From assembly GCA_033032175.1 (NCBI GenBank), contig CM065304.1, positions 9,982,001-10,046,000 on the forward strand: a DNA stretch of 64,000 nt. Direction: 5' to 3'. The translations under genes were made by a program, and so were the position numbers. Positions 49,990 to 60,202 of the stretch are shown piece by piece. Source of the DNA: Saturnia japonica. Its lineage: Eukaryota; Arthropoda; Insecta; Lepidoptera; Saturniidae. Numbering within the stretch: the first letter of the stretch is position 1; every line of letters begins with the position of its first letter. A model generated the notes under the pieces. The model was given only the letters and a program-made list of their open reading frames with translations. It was not told the origin of the DNA and did no database searches.

Positions 49990-50530
49990 AATTGGAATGA
50001 AATTAAAATATGTTTGTAATGTCAAAAAAAAAACCCTTTTCCAAAATGAATATGAAAGTACAAAACAGAACTTATAAAAAATTAAAAAAAAAAACTTTAA
50101 ATTTTTGTCTGTCGTCTGTCTGTTTGTTTATTCCGGTGAATCACCAAAACAGTTGGACAGATTTTGACGGGATTCTCACTGACAGATAGCTAATGATATA
50201 AAGAGTAGCTTAGACTACTTTTATTTTAGAAAAAGGATTAGCGTTCCGCACAACTGAAAATCAATTCGGAAAAACGATGATTTTGGAGGCCCTTAAATGG
50301 CTTACGCTGAGCAAACTATATGAGATTTATCAAAATAATGTAGTATATAACTATAGATCTTAAAAAGATCTACAAAAATATCAGCGAGAACATATATCTA
50401 ACTTCTAAGAATCACCTACAAAAAACATTTTTGTCTTTAAAATAACCAGGAGTGGAGGTAGCACAATTAGTGCGTCTATCCGATCAACGGAATTATGTGG
50501 ACCGCGTGAACGCTACCGCAAGCACAGCCA
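49990..50530 (+). mobile_element. Helitron-like element, degenerate 3' end
   Basis: It shares 'ttttgtctgtcgtctgtctg', 'cagttggacagattttgacgg' and the exon-like 'tttaaaataaccaggagtgg' with the 12.5- and 19.6-kb copies. The CTAG end is mutated (cacagccagttt). Confidence 0.5.
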
Positions 50531-51048
50531 GTTTAAATTAAAACTGACACTTACAGTAACATATTTTGGCGAAAATATAATAATGACAATTTAATATAGC
50601 ATTAACAAATAAGCAAGTAACTCAAGAAACAAAGTAAGAGGGCATCCCTAGTGTGTATTTATCTACTGAGTGGTTGTAGGTAATTATTAAAAGAACAATG
50701 TCGAGACAACATACGCTTTACTTTTGTGTACTTTGTACATGTAATGACATGCTGCTTCGTCCCAGCCAAGTCTATCGCCAATAGGACGGTCGCGCATCCA
50801 CTTGTCCGCATTCAGTGACACTGATACTAATGGAATGTTTATGAATATAGGACCCTCAATGACATTACCAAAAATATATATCATAATTTTATTTATTATG
50901 AAAATAAAAATGTTATTGCGATCTAATAATAACATATTTAGTTTTGGTTTCCCTAAAATTTAGCAATTTTTAAAACGTGATAACACCGTCGGCTGCTCCG
51001 GTGTGGCGCGGCGCGGCGCGGCGCAGCGGTACGTTTACGCTTATGGCG

Positions 51049-51591
51049 TATGGAGGGTAGAGGTAAGGAAAACCATCTCAGTAGGTATATTAAAGTGTCC
51101 ACTGAAATGCAGCAAATTAAGATGGCGCCACAATAGCAAGTGGAAAGTATTTAAAAATAGCGCCATATAAAAATCAAAACCTTTTATGTATCCGTTATCT
51201 TCGCTATTGTTAAATAATTAATAAAAATTTATTATACATACTGTTGGTCGAAAAAATGACAGACAAACAACAAAAGTTAATAACAATCGAATCACTAGCT
51301 GTGTTATTTCAGCAGCTTTACAGGTTATATTCACTAAATTACATTTAACTATGTAAATAGTTCAGGTTTTAAGTACTGCATATCTCCTAACTACGAAAGT
51401 CACGAAAAATATTAAATTTTTCAACCCAGCACACTTCACTTTGTTTATAACTGCTACATTCATATCATTTCCTTTTCCGACACTAGAGCTATTTTGACAA
51501 GTCTTCGAACCATAATTTGCTGTTTACAGGTGGACACTTTTTCAACTGATCCCCCATACTAGATGGTTCTCCTTACCTCTACCCTCCAAGG
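51049..51591. mobile_element. MITE with long terminal inverted repeats
   Basis: The first about 60 bp (from TGGAGGGTAGAGGTAAGGA at 51051) are repeated inverted at the right end (tccttacctctaccctcca). Homology continues inward to the shared 'aagtgtccac' word. The 7-bp direct repeat tatggcg lies at 51042-51048 and 51592-51598. No coding capacity. The superfamily is unknown. Confidence 0.75.
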
Positions 51592-52487
51592 TATGGCGGT
51601 ACCCTGCGCCACGCTGCCTGTATTGCTATGTAAGTTTCATCATTTAACTAATTTTTTTTTTCATTTTATTAAGGGTATTTTTTTTTACTTAATCTGAAAT
51701 AAATAACATAAACAGAATGTAATCTCGATACCTAATATCACCTTCACGGATCCGACGGGGTTTTTAATACACACTGTATATAATTAAACTAACTGGCTGT
51801 TCCGCCCTTTTCGCAAGATAATGGCTCGAACACAGCGCCTCCTATCTGATCCTAACATAGCTATAAACCATCGTCTCGATAAAACAATTAAAGTATGTAT
51901 ATGACTATGAGTTTAAAGAGGTAGTTCAAGTCATTCAGAAGTTACAGAATAACAAACAGACACACATAAGATCACACAGCAAGTCTCTAACAGCAAAGAT
52001 GTTTCTCTAACTTATTAATAATTAAATTAAACAGAATGAAAGTATAGTGCTATAAAAAATTTTAAGTGCGCCCACTAAAGTTAGCACAAAACTTCAATTT
52101 TGTTATACATAACTCATGCCTGGCATATTCATTAAATACTTTCAATTTCACAAAACTTTAATTTTAGTCAGTGTGACCAGTTGATGATAAGCAATTCTGT
52201 CGTACTTTAGTTTAAATTTGCCAAAATCCTGCCAGCTATAATGAAGAAAATGCCAAAATTATATTAAAAATATTATTCAATTTTATACACCAATGAAATA
52301 AAAAATAACATTGTACCTTTTAATTTGCACAAAATCGTATTTGTAATTTAAACAAATTTACATTTATGTATACAAATAAATATTATTTTAATTTATAATA
52401 CCATATTACACACATTTAATAAAAAGGCAGAGGGAGCCGGTCAGAAATGTCAGAACACGAAAGTGTCCCTTAATAGTATTCTGCAAA

Positions 52488-52532
52488 GTCAGCTCCTCTC
52501 GGTAGAGAGTAGTATATTATTTGGTCAGCTCC
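52488..52532 (+). mobile_element. Footprint-like scar related to the P-like element end
   Basis: The 9-bp direct repeat gtcagctcc (52488-52496 and 52524-52532) brackets 27 bp. Those 27 bp are almost the same as the outer end of the P-like element arms at 34880-34908 (tctcggtagagagtagtat). It looks like a target duplication with only terminal sequence left after excision or deep internal deletion. Confidence 0.5.
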
Positions 52533-52724
52533 CTTGTGCTTTAGTACTATTTTAAGAATATGCCGTATTGTATGTTATTACATTGTATTTTTTTCGCAAA
52601 AGCAAAAAAAGAAAAGCTGAGTATCGTTTCAATGGTAATATATCAAATTTTGATAGTGATTTCCTTGTTATTTTGACAATCAAAACAGAATTACAAAAAT
52701 GTTGCTAGGTTAGAATAAAAATCA

Positions 52725-53215
52725 AAATAATCTTTATTCAATTTAGGCTCTAAAAAGGCACATATGAACGTCAAACACGACTGCTGGTTCGGAAAATACC
52801 CTAGATATCGAGAAAACCTGGCAAGAAACTAGATCGGGCTTATCTTTTTTTTCCAAATATACAAAAGTTTTAATATAAAACAATAATTATAATTTAGTGG
52901 ATGAACAGAGATGGAGTCACTTCAAGACATCACTATCAGTCACATAATGATGGACCCTATAATAACCTTTTACGGTAAAACATGCTTGACATGGTCCCTG
53001 AACTTGTTGTCTGGTAAATCAGTAATGTGCTTCTGGATCTTATTATAAAACTTGGAACTATTACCTAAAAAAGTTTTATTTGACCTACTTAATCTAAAAC
53101 ACGGTACTCCTAATTTATCTCTATTTCTAGTATTAACATTGTGCTGATTCCTTAAACAAAATCTAACTTAAAGAATATACATTAAGTTATCAAGGATGTA
53201 TTGGCAGGGCTATTA
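52725..53215 (-). pseudogene. 3' end of CR1/Jockey-like LINE
   Basis: Minus strand: 'FYNKIQKHITDLPDNKF' then 'RDHVKHVL'. This matches the C-terminus of the 6.7-8.5 kb LINE ('YNKIPKDITDFPDNKFKDH'). The untranslated tail runs to about 52725. It is 5' truncated. Confidence 0.7.
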
Positions 53216-53603
53216 TGAATGAAAGTCCACAATATTTATTTATATATTTATACTGATAAATATATGCAATATTTATTCTGATTTCTTGTTATAAAGTTCC
53301 TAGTAACGTTCTTTATGTAGCTAGTTGAGTTGTTTTACGTGTTGTACTCGTACTGCCGTTAAAAGTTGCACTGCAGTTTCAAAACTTGAACTGCCCTGTT
53401 GGAGAGTTCCCACACTATATTTAACGTCGCCCTGTGCGCCCTGTTCATTACAACTAACAAAATCTTTATTAATAATCCTTACAACTAGCATATTTTACTT
53501 ATTCCTTTTAATTATTACATAGAACAAATTACCTATTACTACAATTAAATCTTATTCCTAAAATGCGCTACATATATTTAGCCTAACTTATACAATAATT
53601 ATG

Positions 53604-54720
53604 TTAATTATATTTCTGAGGCACACTGTCCGCAATAAGGACCAAGTTAAGATATTTACAGAAATATTTTACTGTAAAACTGTCTTTTTCTTTATATTTA
53701 CTTTCAACATGTATGACATGATCAGTCATTTTCTTCCACTCCTCTGGAGTGATAGTTTCAAACGATTCTTTTATAACCCCCTCTAACTCCACTGGGGCCA
53801 GGGCAATATTTTTGCTTGCCACTTTATGTTTAGCCCAACTCCATACCAGCTCAATGGCGTTTAGATCGCAGTGGTAGGGGGGAAGTCGTAGTACCTCATG
53901 CCCATTCTCCTTCAGAAGTTCATCAGCTTCATATACTGGTTCTGGTGTGTTTCGTTTTACAAAACATAGGAGTTCTGCTTTTGTGTGATATTCTTCAAAC
54001 CGAATATCATTCAAAGTAAGCCATTCTCTTATGTCATTTTTGCGATTTTATGATGTAAGAGCTTTATTTACAATGATTGAATGGTAACTGGCGTTATCCA
54101 TAAATAATTATTACACTCGGCTCATTTGAATTGGGTATAAGCTTTTTGTTTAGCCATTTATTAAAGTTTACAGCAATCATGTTGTGTTGGTAGTCCGCCA
54201 TTCTAGATTTAGTGCTAAAGACTAACAATGAGTTTGGCACAGGGCCTTTTTCTGATCCAGCATGTACAATTATGTACCTTTTCCCTGTTGAAACCATTTC
54301 AATTGCACCACTTGTAGATGGACCTTGCCAAGACTTCTTGGGCTTGTAGTTTTTATGAATATTTAATATGAAATTGAATAGGTCTAGTCTAAATAAATTA
54401 TTGACTTTCCTTCTCTGTTTCAAAGCCATGGTTCTTAAAAACCGATGTCCCCAGGCAGATATGTCATAATGTTTAATTAACAATGAACGCTCATTCTTAT
54501 TTTTCTTAAATCATAGCCATTGGACAATAATAAGTGGCAAAGAGTTTCCCTGTATCCATTAAATCCAATGCTTTCTCTTAATTCCACTAACAGAGTTCTC
54601 AATGTTAATTTTGTTACAAATAGCATCTATATCGAAACTATCTAGGTCGGACACAGTGGGCTTATGTGTCCGTTTTTTCCTGGGATGTTCCAGACATTTT
54701 CATTTACTGTACCTTCCTTT
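53604..54720 (-). pseudogene. IS630/Tc1-mariner transposase, DD81-82E type, broken
   Basis: Minus strand: N-terminal trace 'DLDSFDIDAICNKI' (about 54650), then 'SWQGPSTSGAIEMVSTGKRY' and 'EPSVIII'. A 1-nt frameshift leads into 'MDNASYHS' (second catalytic D), a stop, 'NDIREWL' and 'LPPYHCDLNAIELVW' (third catalytic E). Counting through the stop gives 81 residues between D and E, far above the 34-39 usual in mariner/Tc1. The first catalytic D region is deleted. A distinct family from the element at 55.7 kb but of the same long-spacer group. It lies just downstream of the small gene ending at 54732. Confidence 0.7.
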
Positions 54721-54731
54721 TTTATTCTTTT

Positions 54732-55315
54732 TTATTTTGTAACACTCACTTCTGTAAAGAATAATGAAACAGAATGACTAGGTGCTGCATTTATAATAGC
54801 AAATCATTTATTAGATTATATCTTTATTATATCTTTATTAAACTTATGTATTTAGGAAATACTTACCAGTAATTGAAGCTATTTTATCCAAGTATTGGTT
54901 CTGGGTTCTTATCCTGTATTTTTGCTCCAAATCAATCAATTTTTCAATAGTTTTCACTATCTCATCAACCCCTGCTACATCCACCAGATTTTCTGTAAAG
55001 GAAAACAAGTTGTGTTAAAATTACAATGTAACATTTATTAAGGTATGTTAGATAACCATAATGCATTATTATGAAGCTATTTAACGTAATATAAACTAAA
55101 TGTGGATCAAAATATAGAAATACCTTTGTAAAAATATAAATAATAATTACGATTTCAAACAAAGTATCAACTTCTAAGCGTCATACTAACCTAAGAAATT
55201 CAACATAACACGTAAACAATCTTGTTTCAGTTTGAATTCAGTCTTTCTCCTGATGTTTTTCTTCAAATTTAGAAATCGTGCGTAACAACATCTCCTTCAC
55301 TCCACTTTTATTCAT
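54732..55315 (-). CDS. Three-exon small host gene (about 89 aa), one frameshift
   Basis: Minus-strand exons 55315-55191, 54992-54867 and 54751-54732 have consensus borders (GTTAGT, GTAAGT donors; ctttacag acceptors twice) and agree in phase (1, 1). The total is 271 nt, one more than 90 codons. The extra base lies near 55241, where 'ISKFEEKHQEK' shifts to 'TEFKLKQDCLRVMLNFL'. Exon 2 gives 'GVDEIVKTIEKLIDLEQKYR' and the end is 'ASITEVSVTK'. The product is charged and helical. AATAAA words follow the stop at once. The 5' leader has 'acaagatggcg', as in many insect housekeeping genes. It may be intact in the real genome if the extra base is an error. I do not recognise the family. Confidence 0.55.
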
Positions 55316-55402
55316 TTTTCAGTTATAAAAATGCTCGACAAGGTCCCAACAAATCACCAACAACACGCCATCTTGTATTGACAAATTGAATTTGACATTT
55401 TT

Positions 55403-55699
55403 TTAAACATTGCCATATAAAAAGTCTGCAAATAATTCGAGTGTCAACTTTCGTTTGCAAGACTTTAACTCCTTAGTGCAATTGTTACTGATTAAGCAAT
55501 TAATTAGGCAAATAGGTGATTGGTTGACTGACTGGTTGACTGACAGGCTGACTGTACCTGTATAAATACACCGGGTTATCTCAAAACACGACATACCAAA
55601 AGAAAGCCACTGTGAACTCGGCTTCACACCGCCATCGTTGGACCAATGCGTCGTCATCACGCCAATATTGGGTCTAACAACCGGTCTGACCCACTGCAT
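55403..55699 (-). repeat. Lepidopteran dispersed repeat with (GTCAACCA)n-like tract
   Basis: The 'gattggttgactgactggttgactgacagg' run followed by 'tatctcaaaacacgacataccaaaagaaagcc' and 'ccgccatcgttgg' is repeat-like; the open frame across it is incidental. It lies between the two divergent host genes. Confidence 0.4.
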
Positions 55700-56066
55700 T
55701 AGATGTTTGACATCGATAAATAAATAGGTTCTTGTAAACTATTTCCATTTCTTTATTTTCTCGATGATAGTTCTAATTTGATAGTTGTAGTGTTGTGATC
55801 AAATAAGTAATGATATCGATCGCATATATGTATTTATTATATTTTGAACAAAGAAATTTACAACAAAAACATTCAAATATTTTTTTTCAAGGTGGGAACA
55901 CTCAATGGCCCACCGCCATTTTGTGTTTGTTTTAATCAGTCACTCGCAACAAGACGGTCGCGCTAGTCACTACATTTCTGTTCGCTGAGTTTTTTCACAT
56001 TATCCATACGTTACGTTGTAACACAAAATATTGTGGTCCTCCGTGTTGATTGCTGCCCGGCTGTCC

Positions 56067-57517
56067 AATATCAAAATGCCAAAACGATCTGTTCTGAAAA
56101 GGCAGGCGAGAGAACTGGTGATCAAGGTTCGTAATTACTTTGATGCAGAGTATCAAAATGGTGGTCCGCTATTACCACTGTCGCAATTGCGAGAGCATGT
56201 TGCAGCCGCATTAGGAATTAGTGGACCTACTCTTTCAAAAATTACTACCGAAGCTTACGGTACAAGCGGCATGGAGGAAAACAAGCTTCGTACTCCGAAG
56301 AAAAAACGGCAACCACTTAATGTGACATTGGTTGACAACTTCGACGCTGATGCTATTCGCCGTCATATATATTATATATATTACTTGCGCAAAGAAATTC
56401 CAACACTTAAAAAACTTGTCGTTTCTTTACGTGAATGTGGTTTGTTCCTTGGCCAAAAATCGTCATTGTTATGTAACTAGAATGTCAGGTAGTTCATTAT
56501 AGTATTTTATAAAATTATATATGGCAGCCCCAACACTAGACATAGTTTGTTTTCCCATGAACGCCGCACGAACTGCAAGTGCATTAAGTAAATTGTGTTC
56601 ATTATTTTTGTCTTCATTAATAAAGCAGTGATTTGGCCATATGCTACTTTTATTTACAAAGTCATAACAGTCATTAAGCTTGGTTTTGGAAGAAATTGGA
56701 TTTTCTTCTAAAAAATCGGACGAACGTAAAATATTGATGGAGCGATGGAAGCCAAAAAGATATCAGATTGGTCAAATTTTATTTTCACTGACGAGACTTG
56801 GTTAAATGCAAACCATACAGTATCTAAGAACTGAACTGACGACACCTTCTACTACCTTCGACTTCTAGTTCAGTGCCAATGGGAAAAGGTGAACGCCTTA
56901 TCATATGCCATAATGGGTCTACGAAAGGATTCGTGTCAGATGCTTTACTGACCTTTATATCCAAGAAAACAGTGGACTACCACGAAGAAATTAATGCGGA
57001 GATTTACGAAGGATGGTTTAAAGAAATGGTGCAATCTCTGGAAGAACCATCTATAATTATTATGGACAACGCTACATATCACTCCAGACAAATTGATAAA
57101 ATGCCGTCGCAGGCCAATAAAAAACAAGAGATAATTGACTGGCTCCAACGTCATGGCGAAAATGTGGATAGTACTTTATTAAAAGTACAATTAGTGAATA
57201 TTTTAAAATCGGAAAAAAGCCTCCCTAAAAGATATGTTATCGACAAAATAGCTGCCGAATGTGGTCATTGGGTTCTTCTACATCCGCCGTATTATTGCCG
57301 GTACAATGCTATAGAACTAATATGGGAACAAATCAAAGGACACGCCTCTCGAAATAATACCCATCCCCTTTTTACAGCTAACAAGATGTTAGATTTATTA
57401 AAAAATGCATGTGCGGAAGTAACTGCCGAAAACTGGGAAAAAATTGTGAGAAGAACCCAAAAAATTGTAGCGTCGGATGTTCATGTGGCATTCGATAATT
57501 TTTTTATTTTTTGTTGA
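56067..57517 (+). pseudogene. DD82E transposase gene, interrupted
   Basis: The frame from ATG at 56067 reads MPKRSVLKRQARELVIKVR, with helix-turn-helix-like 'VAAALGISGPTLSKI' and 'LRTPKKKRQP'. It is cut at about 56480. After foreign DNA and a frameshift, 'NFIFTDETWLNANHT' supplies the first catalytic D (about 56790). A stop follows near 56830. The frame 56873-57517 gives 'IIIMDNATYHSRQ' (second D) and 'PPYYCRYNAIELIWEQIK' (third E). Exactly 82 residues lie between the second D and E by direct count. The C-terminus after 'HVAFDN' is displaced by the LINE and resumes at 57979. Function: cut-and-paste at TA. This copy is dead. Confidence 0.8.
56520..56690 (-). pseudogene. Foreign coding fragment inside the DD82E gene
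   Basis: The minus strand keeps an open frame of about 55 codons: 'KLNDCYDFVNKSSIWPNH', then 'CFINEDKNNEHNLLNALAVR', then 'AAFMGKQTMSSVGAAI'. It runs opposite to the host transposase and is absent from the long-spacer copy at 53.6 kb. I take it for a piece of another mobile-element protein, not recognised. Confidence 0.4.
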
Positions 57518-57978
57518 ACTGACTACACTTTTAGCCTTTGGGGCCCTATTCAAAAACAGAGCCGCTGCGGCTTTTACAGCTTCACCGGACTTGGGGGCGA
57601 GCGCTTAGGGCACTCGGCCGCGAAAGTTTGTGACAACCCGCACGAGGGTGCCAAAGTGGCCGAACCTCGGCTCAGGCGGTCGTCGCGAATGCGAAAAGGT
57701 CGCGATCTATCTAATTCCCTAATCCTAAGAGAATTCGAACTAACTAACATATACTCATATGCACGTTCCCCTCCTCCTGGGAGGAAGGAAGGAACCATGC
57801 GTATGCGTAATAATCGGAATGGTTTTTCTACACTAACTAGCGCAAAAAAAGAAAAAAAAAGGTCCCTTACAGAACCTATGTACCTGTGTGGTGTGCACGT
57901 GTGTGTGTTCATACGTGTGTAATGTTGTATGTGGGTAGCTAAACGTTGCACGTATAGTGTCACTTGTATCGCGCGGGC
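57500..57978 (-). mobile_element. 5'-truncated Jockey-like LINE insertion with 12-bp TSD
   Basis: An oligo-T run at 57500-57512 is followed by the reverse complement of the LINE 3' region at 41660-42133. It is flanked by gcattcgataat at 57488-57499 and 57979-57990. It splits the last codons of the DD82E transposase after 'HVAFDN'. Same family as 40413-42144. Confidence 0.9.
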
Positions 57979-58769
57979 GCATTCGATAATATACAAGTAC
58001 AGGAACTTATAATAAATGTTTGGGAGAGCTCATTGAGTGACAGTGACAATTCATCAGATTTTTATTAAAATAAATAAATAAAGGTAACCTGTCGTTATAA
58101 TTATTTTGTTTCATTGTCGAGTACCTACCTATACCTACTTTTTTACTACAGCTTCAAAATTTTTGAAGAAGTTGGCATTATCAATCAAGAATTAATACGT
58201 GTAACATCTTGTAATGAAATATAATATTAGTTAATAAATTTGTACAAAAGTATCCGGCAGTAGTTTAGTTTCTTACATTTTGTTAAAAAATATCGGTCTG
58301 TTATCGTGTTACGTTTATCGATATAGCTCCATCTCTATCAGTTTCTCCGAGTCTTGTACAACCTTGTACGTGTGTAAACGTCAAATTTTTATAAAATAAT
58401 GAATACTTAATGTAAAAAAGACCCTCGTTCAAGTTTTCGCAGGAGCTGTCATCGAGAAAATAAAGTAATGGAAATGGTATAGATCAATTTTTAATGTTTA
58501 AAAATCCACGTTATCAAAAAATTTCTTTAATCCGAATATTGTTATTGTTGATGAAAATGTATTACGAATTATTTGAATATTTCTCATATGGTAATTTAGT
58601 CATGGGTTGATCCACAATCTTTATTGTCAAAATAAATTATTCTGGCAACTTTCCAGTAATTTATCCCATCAGGTTTAGAAATATTCGTCTTTCTCACAAA
58701 ATATAAAGTACTACGTTGTTTGATCTTTCTTTCAAAATTAAATTAGTAAATCATTTTAGATTATAAAGA

Positions 58770-58832
58770 ATGGCAAACATTGCTGCGAAACGCATAAAAA
58801 GAGAGTTCAAGGAAATAATGAAAAGTGAGGAG
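58770..58832 (+). CDS. UBE2K: First coding exon of ubiquitin-conjugating enzyme E2 K (UBE2K/UbcD4)
   Basis: ATG at 58770 opens 21 codons, MANIAAKRIKREFKEIMKSE and a final E, ending at a GTAAGC donor after 58832 in phase 0. This matches the N-terminus of UBE2K (MANIA-QRIKREFKE-LKSEE pattern), the class II E2 that builds K48-linked ubiquitin chains; the UBA domain and active-site cysteine lie in later exons. The opening helix alpha-1 contacts E1 and E3. No further exon was found to 64000, so the first intron exceeds 5 kb and is filled with retroelements. A ttttag at 58754-58759 could be the acceptor of a non-coding first exon. Confidence 0.85.
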
Positions 58833-59900
58833 GTAAGCATACATTATACATATTTTAGTAAATACGTAATTTGTTTGTGAGAGTTACTTGCAACTTTTGT
58901 GAGATTGAAGTTTTATTGGTCGAGCATCGATCTTTGTAGCAAAGTTATTACGTATTTGCAGTTTAATAATATAATCTGTCGAAGCGTAAATTCAAGAAGT
59001 AAACCTAATCACTACATGACATCGCCAAATAGTGGTTACTGTAAGAACACTTGGATGGACTTTGATATATTTTAATATCATTGACAACTACACACCGAAA
59101 GTGGCTATAAGAAATAGATATTCAAATATGATTACTTTATTATAGTCATGTAATGAAATGATTTTAAAATTTACTATTCATTGGTAAATACTTGGTTAGT
59201 AAAATTTATAGCAATTGATAAACCATTCAATTGGTGGCATCTCATGTGCACATGATCATAAAAATTGGTGATATGATCCAACTTGTACCTACAAATAAAA
59301 GAGTTGCTATATATATTCTTAATGATTTATATGAAATGAAGTATTATAAAATTTTAGCTTAAATAAACAAGCATCAAAAGGAATATATTATTATCTCAAT
59401 AGAGTTTTTATATGTTTAATCTACAGTATTTTTAGTACATAAATATTGAATGACTTTTGTAAGTAATAAATGGGATCAATATAAAAATTAGTTTAATTGT
59501 CATCAAACAAACTTTGTTCCATAATAATATATGTGGTATTAGGTACTTAGTAGAGGAGCCCACGATGCTGATGGGGATTTAATCCAGCATCATAAAGACC
59601 TATTATTGGATTACAAAGCTTAGATGATAAGAAAAAATTGTTATATAAGGTATACCTTTTCATCAGTAGGGGGAGCGGCTATAGATTTTGAAATATGTAA
59701 AAATACTGTTGCATGGACATACTCAAGCGTGTCAGATGTTGATAGTATCAATTCCTACGTATTTTTAATAATGTGCGTATGTCAATCAATCATTTGCATG
59801 ATGCTGTTGGTCGAACGTAAGGGTTGTTTGTAAATGAAAAAAAATAATAATTGAGGGTGTCAGATTTTCTAAGGGTATGTTAAGTGAACCTAAAAAAAAG
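58833..59900 (+). other. UBE2K intron, repeat-poor part
   Basis: No exon was seen. A segment at 59547-59625 ('gtagaggagcccacgatgctgatgggg') has the look of a dispersed repeat. The rest is AT-rich. Confidence 0.4.
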
Positions 59901-59920
59901 CTCTCATTCAATAATCTGAC

Positions 59921-60084
59921 TGTTACTAAATAAACTTTGACTGATTATATAATGAGTTTATTGATAAGATTACAATTAACAAGAAGAGAACACTGGAAGA
60001 CACGTAATGGCCGTATTTTAGGTTTGCAAGCAGAGAGTGCTGTTGAAACAGTGTTGCAAGGTCATAATTTATATTTTTCCAACA
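59921..60084 (-). repeat. 3' LTR of a copia element
   Basis: On the minus strand it starts TGTTGGAAAAATATAAATT directly after a polypurine tract (ggagggag, 60085-60095) and ends AGTAACA, so TG...CA borders over 164 bp. CAATAAACTC inside is a polyadenylation signal. The Ty1/copia TGTTGGAA start is typical. The right end could extend slightly. Confidence 0.7.
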
Positions 60085-60202
60085 CTCCCTCCAAATTTTA
60101 GCCTTCATTACAATAAAAAACATCCTACTAGTGGCACGTTATTTTCTCAGAATTTTAGTTACACAGTTATACATAAAAAAATTGTTTTAGTCTGAGGCAA
60201 CA

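Larger units (their letters stand above)
55737..58479 (+). mobile_element. Complete IS630/Tc1-mariner element, DD82E (Sailor type)
   Basis: The 34-bp terminal inverted repeats at 55737-55770 and 58446-58479 differ at about four positions, and TA dinucleotides flank both (55735-55736 and 58480-58481). This is the TA duplication of the superfamily. It encodes the transposase described separately. Two foreign pieces lie inside: about 56500-56690 and the LINE at 57500-57978. Without them the element would be near 2.1 kb. It sits between two head-to-head host genes. Confidence 0.8.

Noticed and set aside
52150..52175. Core-promoter motif (ctggtcacactg, M1BP-like) on the minus strand; a similar word at 23085
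   Set aside because: A single short motif without a supported gene start beside it; the 23-kb copy may be a hAT end instead.
55403..55699. 98-codon minus-strand frame as a gene
   Set aside because: Contains repeated serine-valine-asparagine text from a tandem tract and matches the style of a dispersed repeat.
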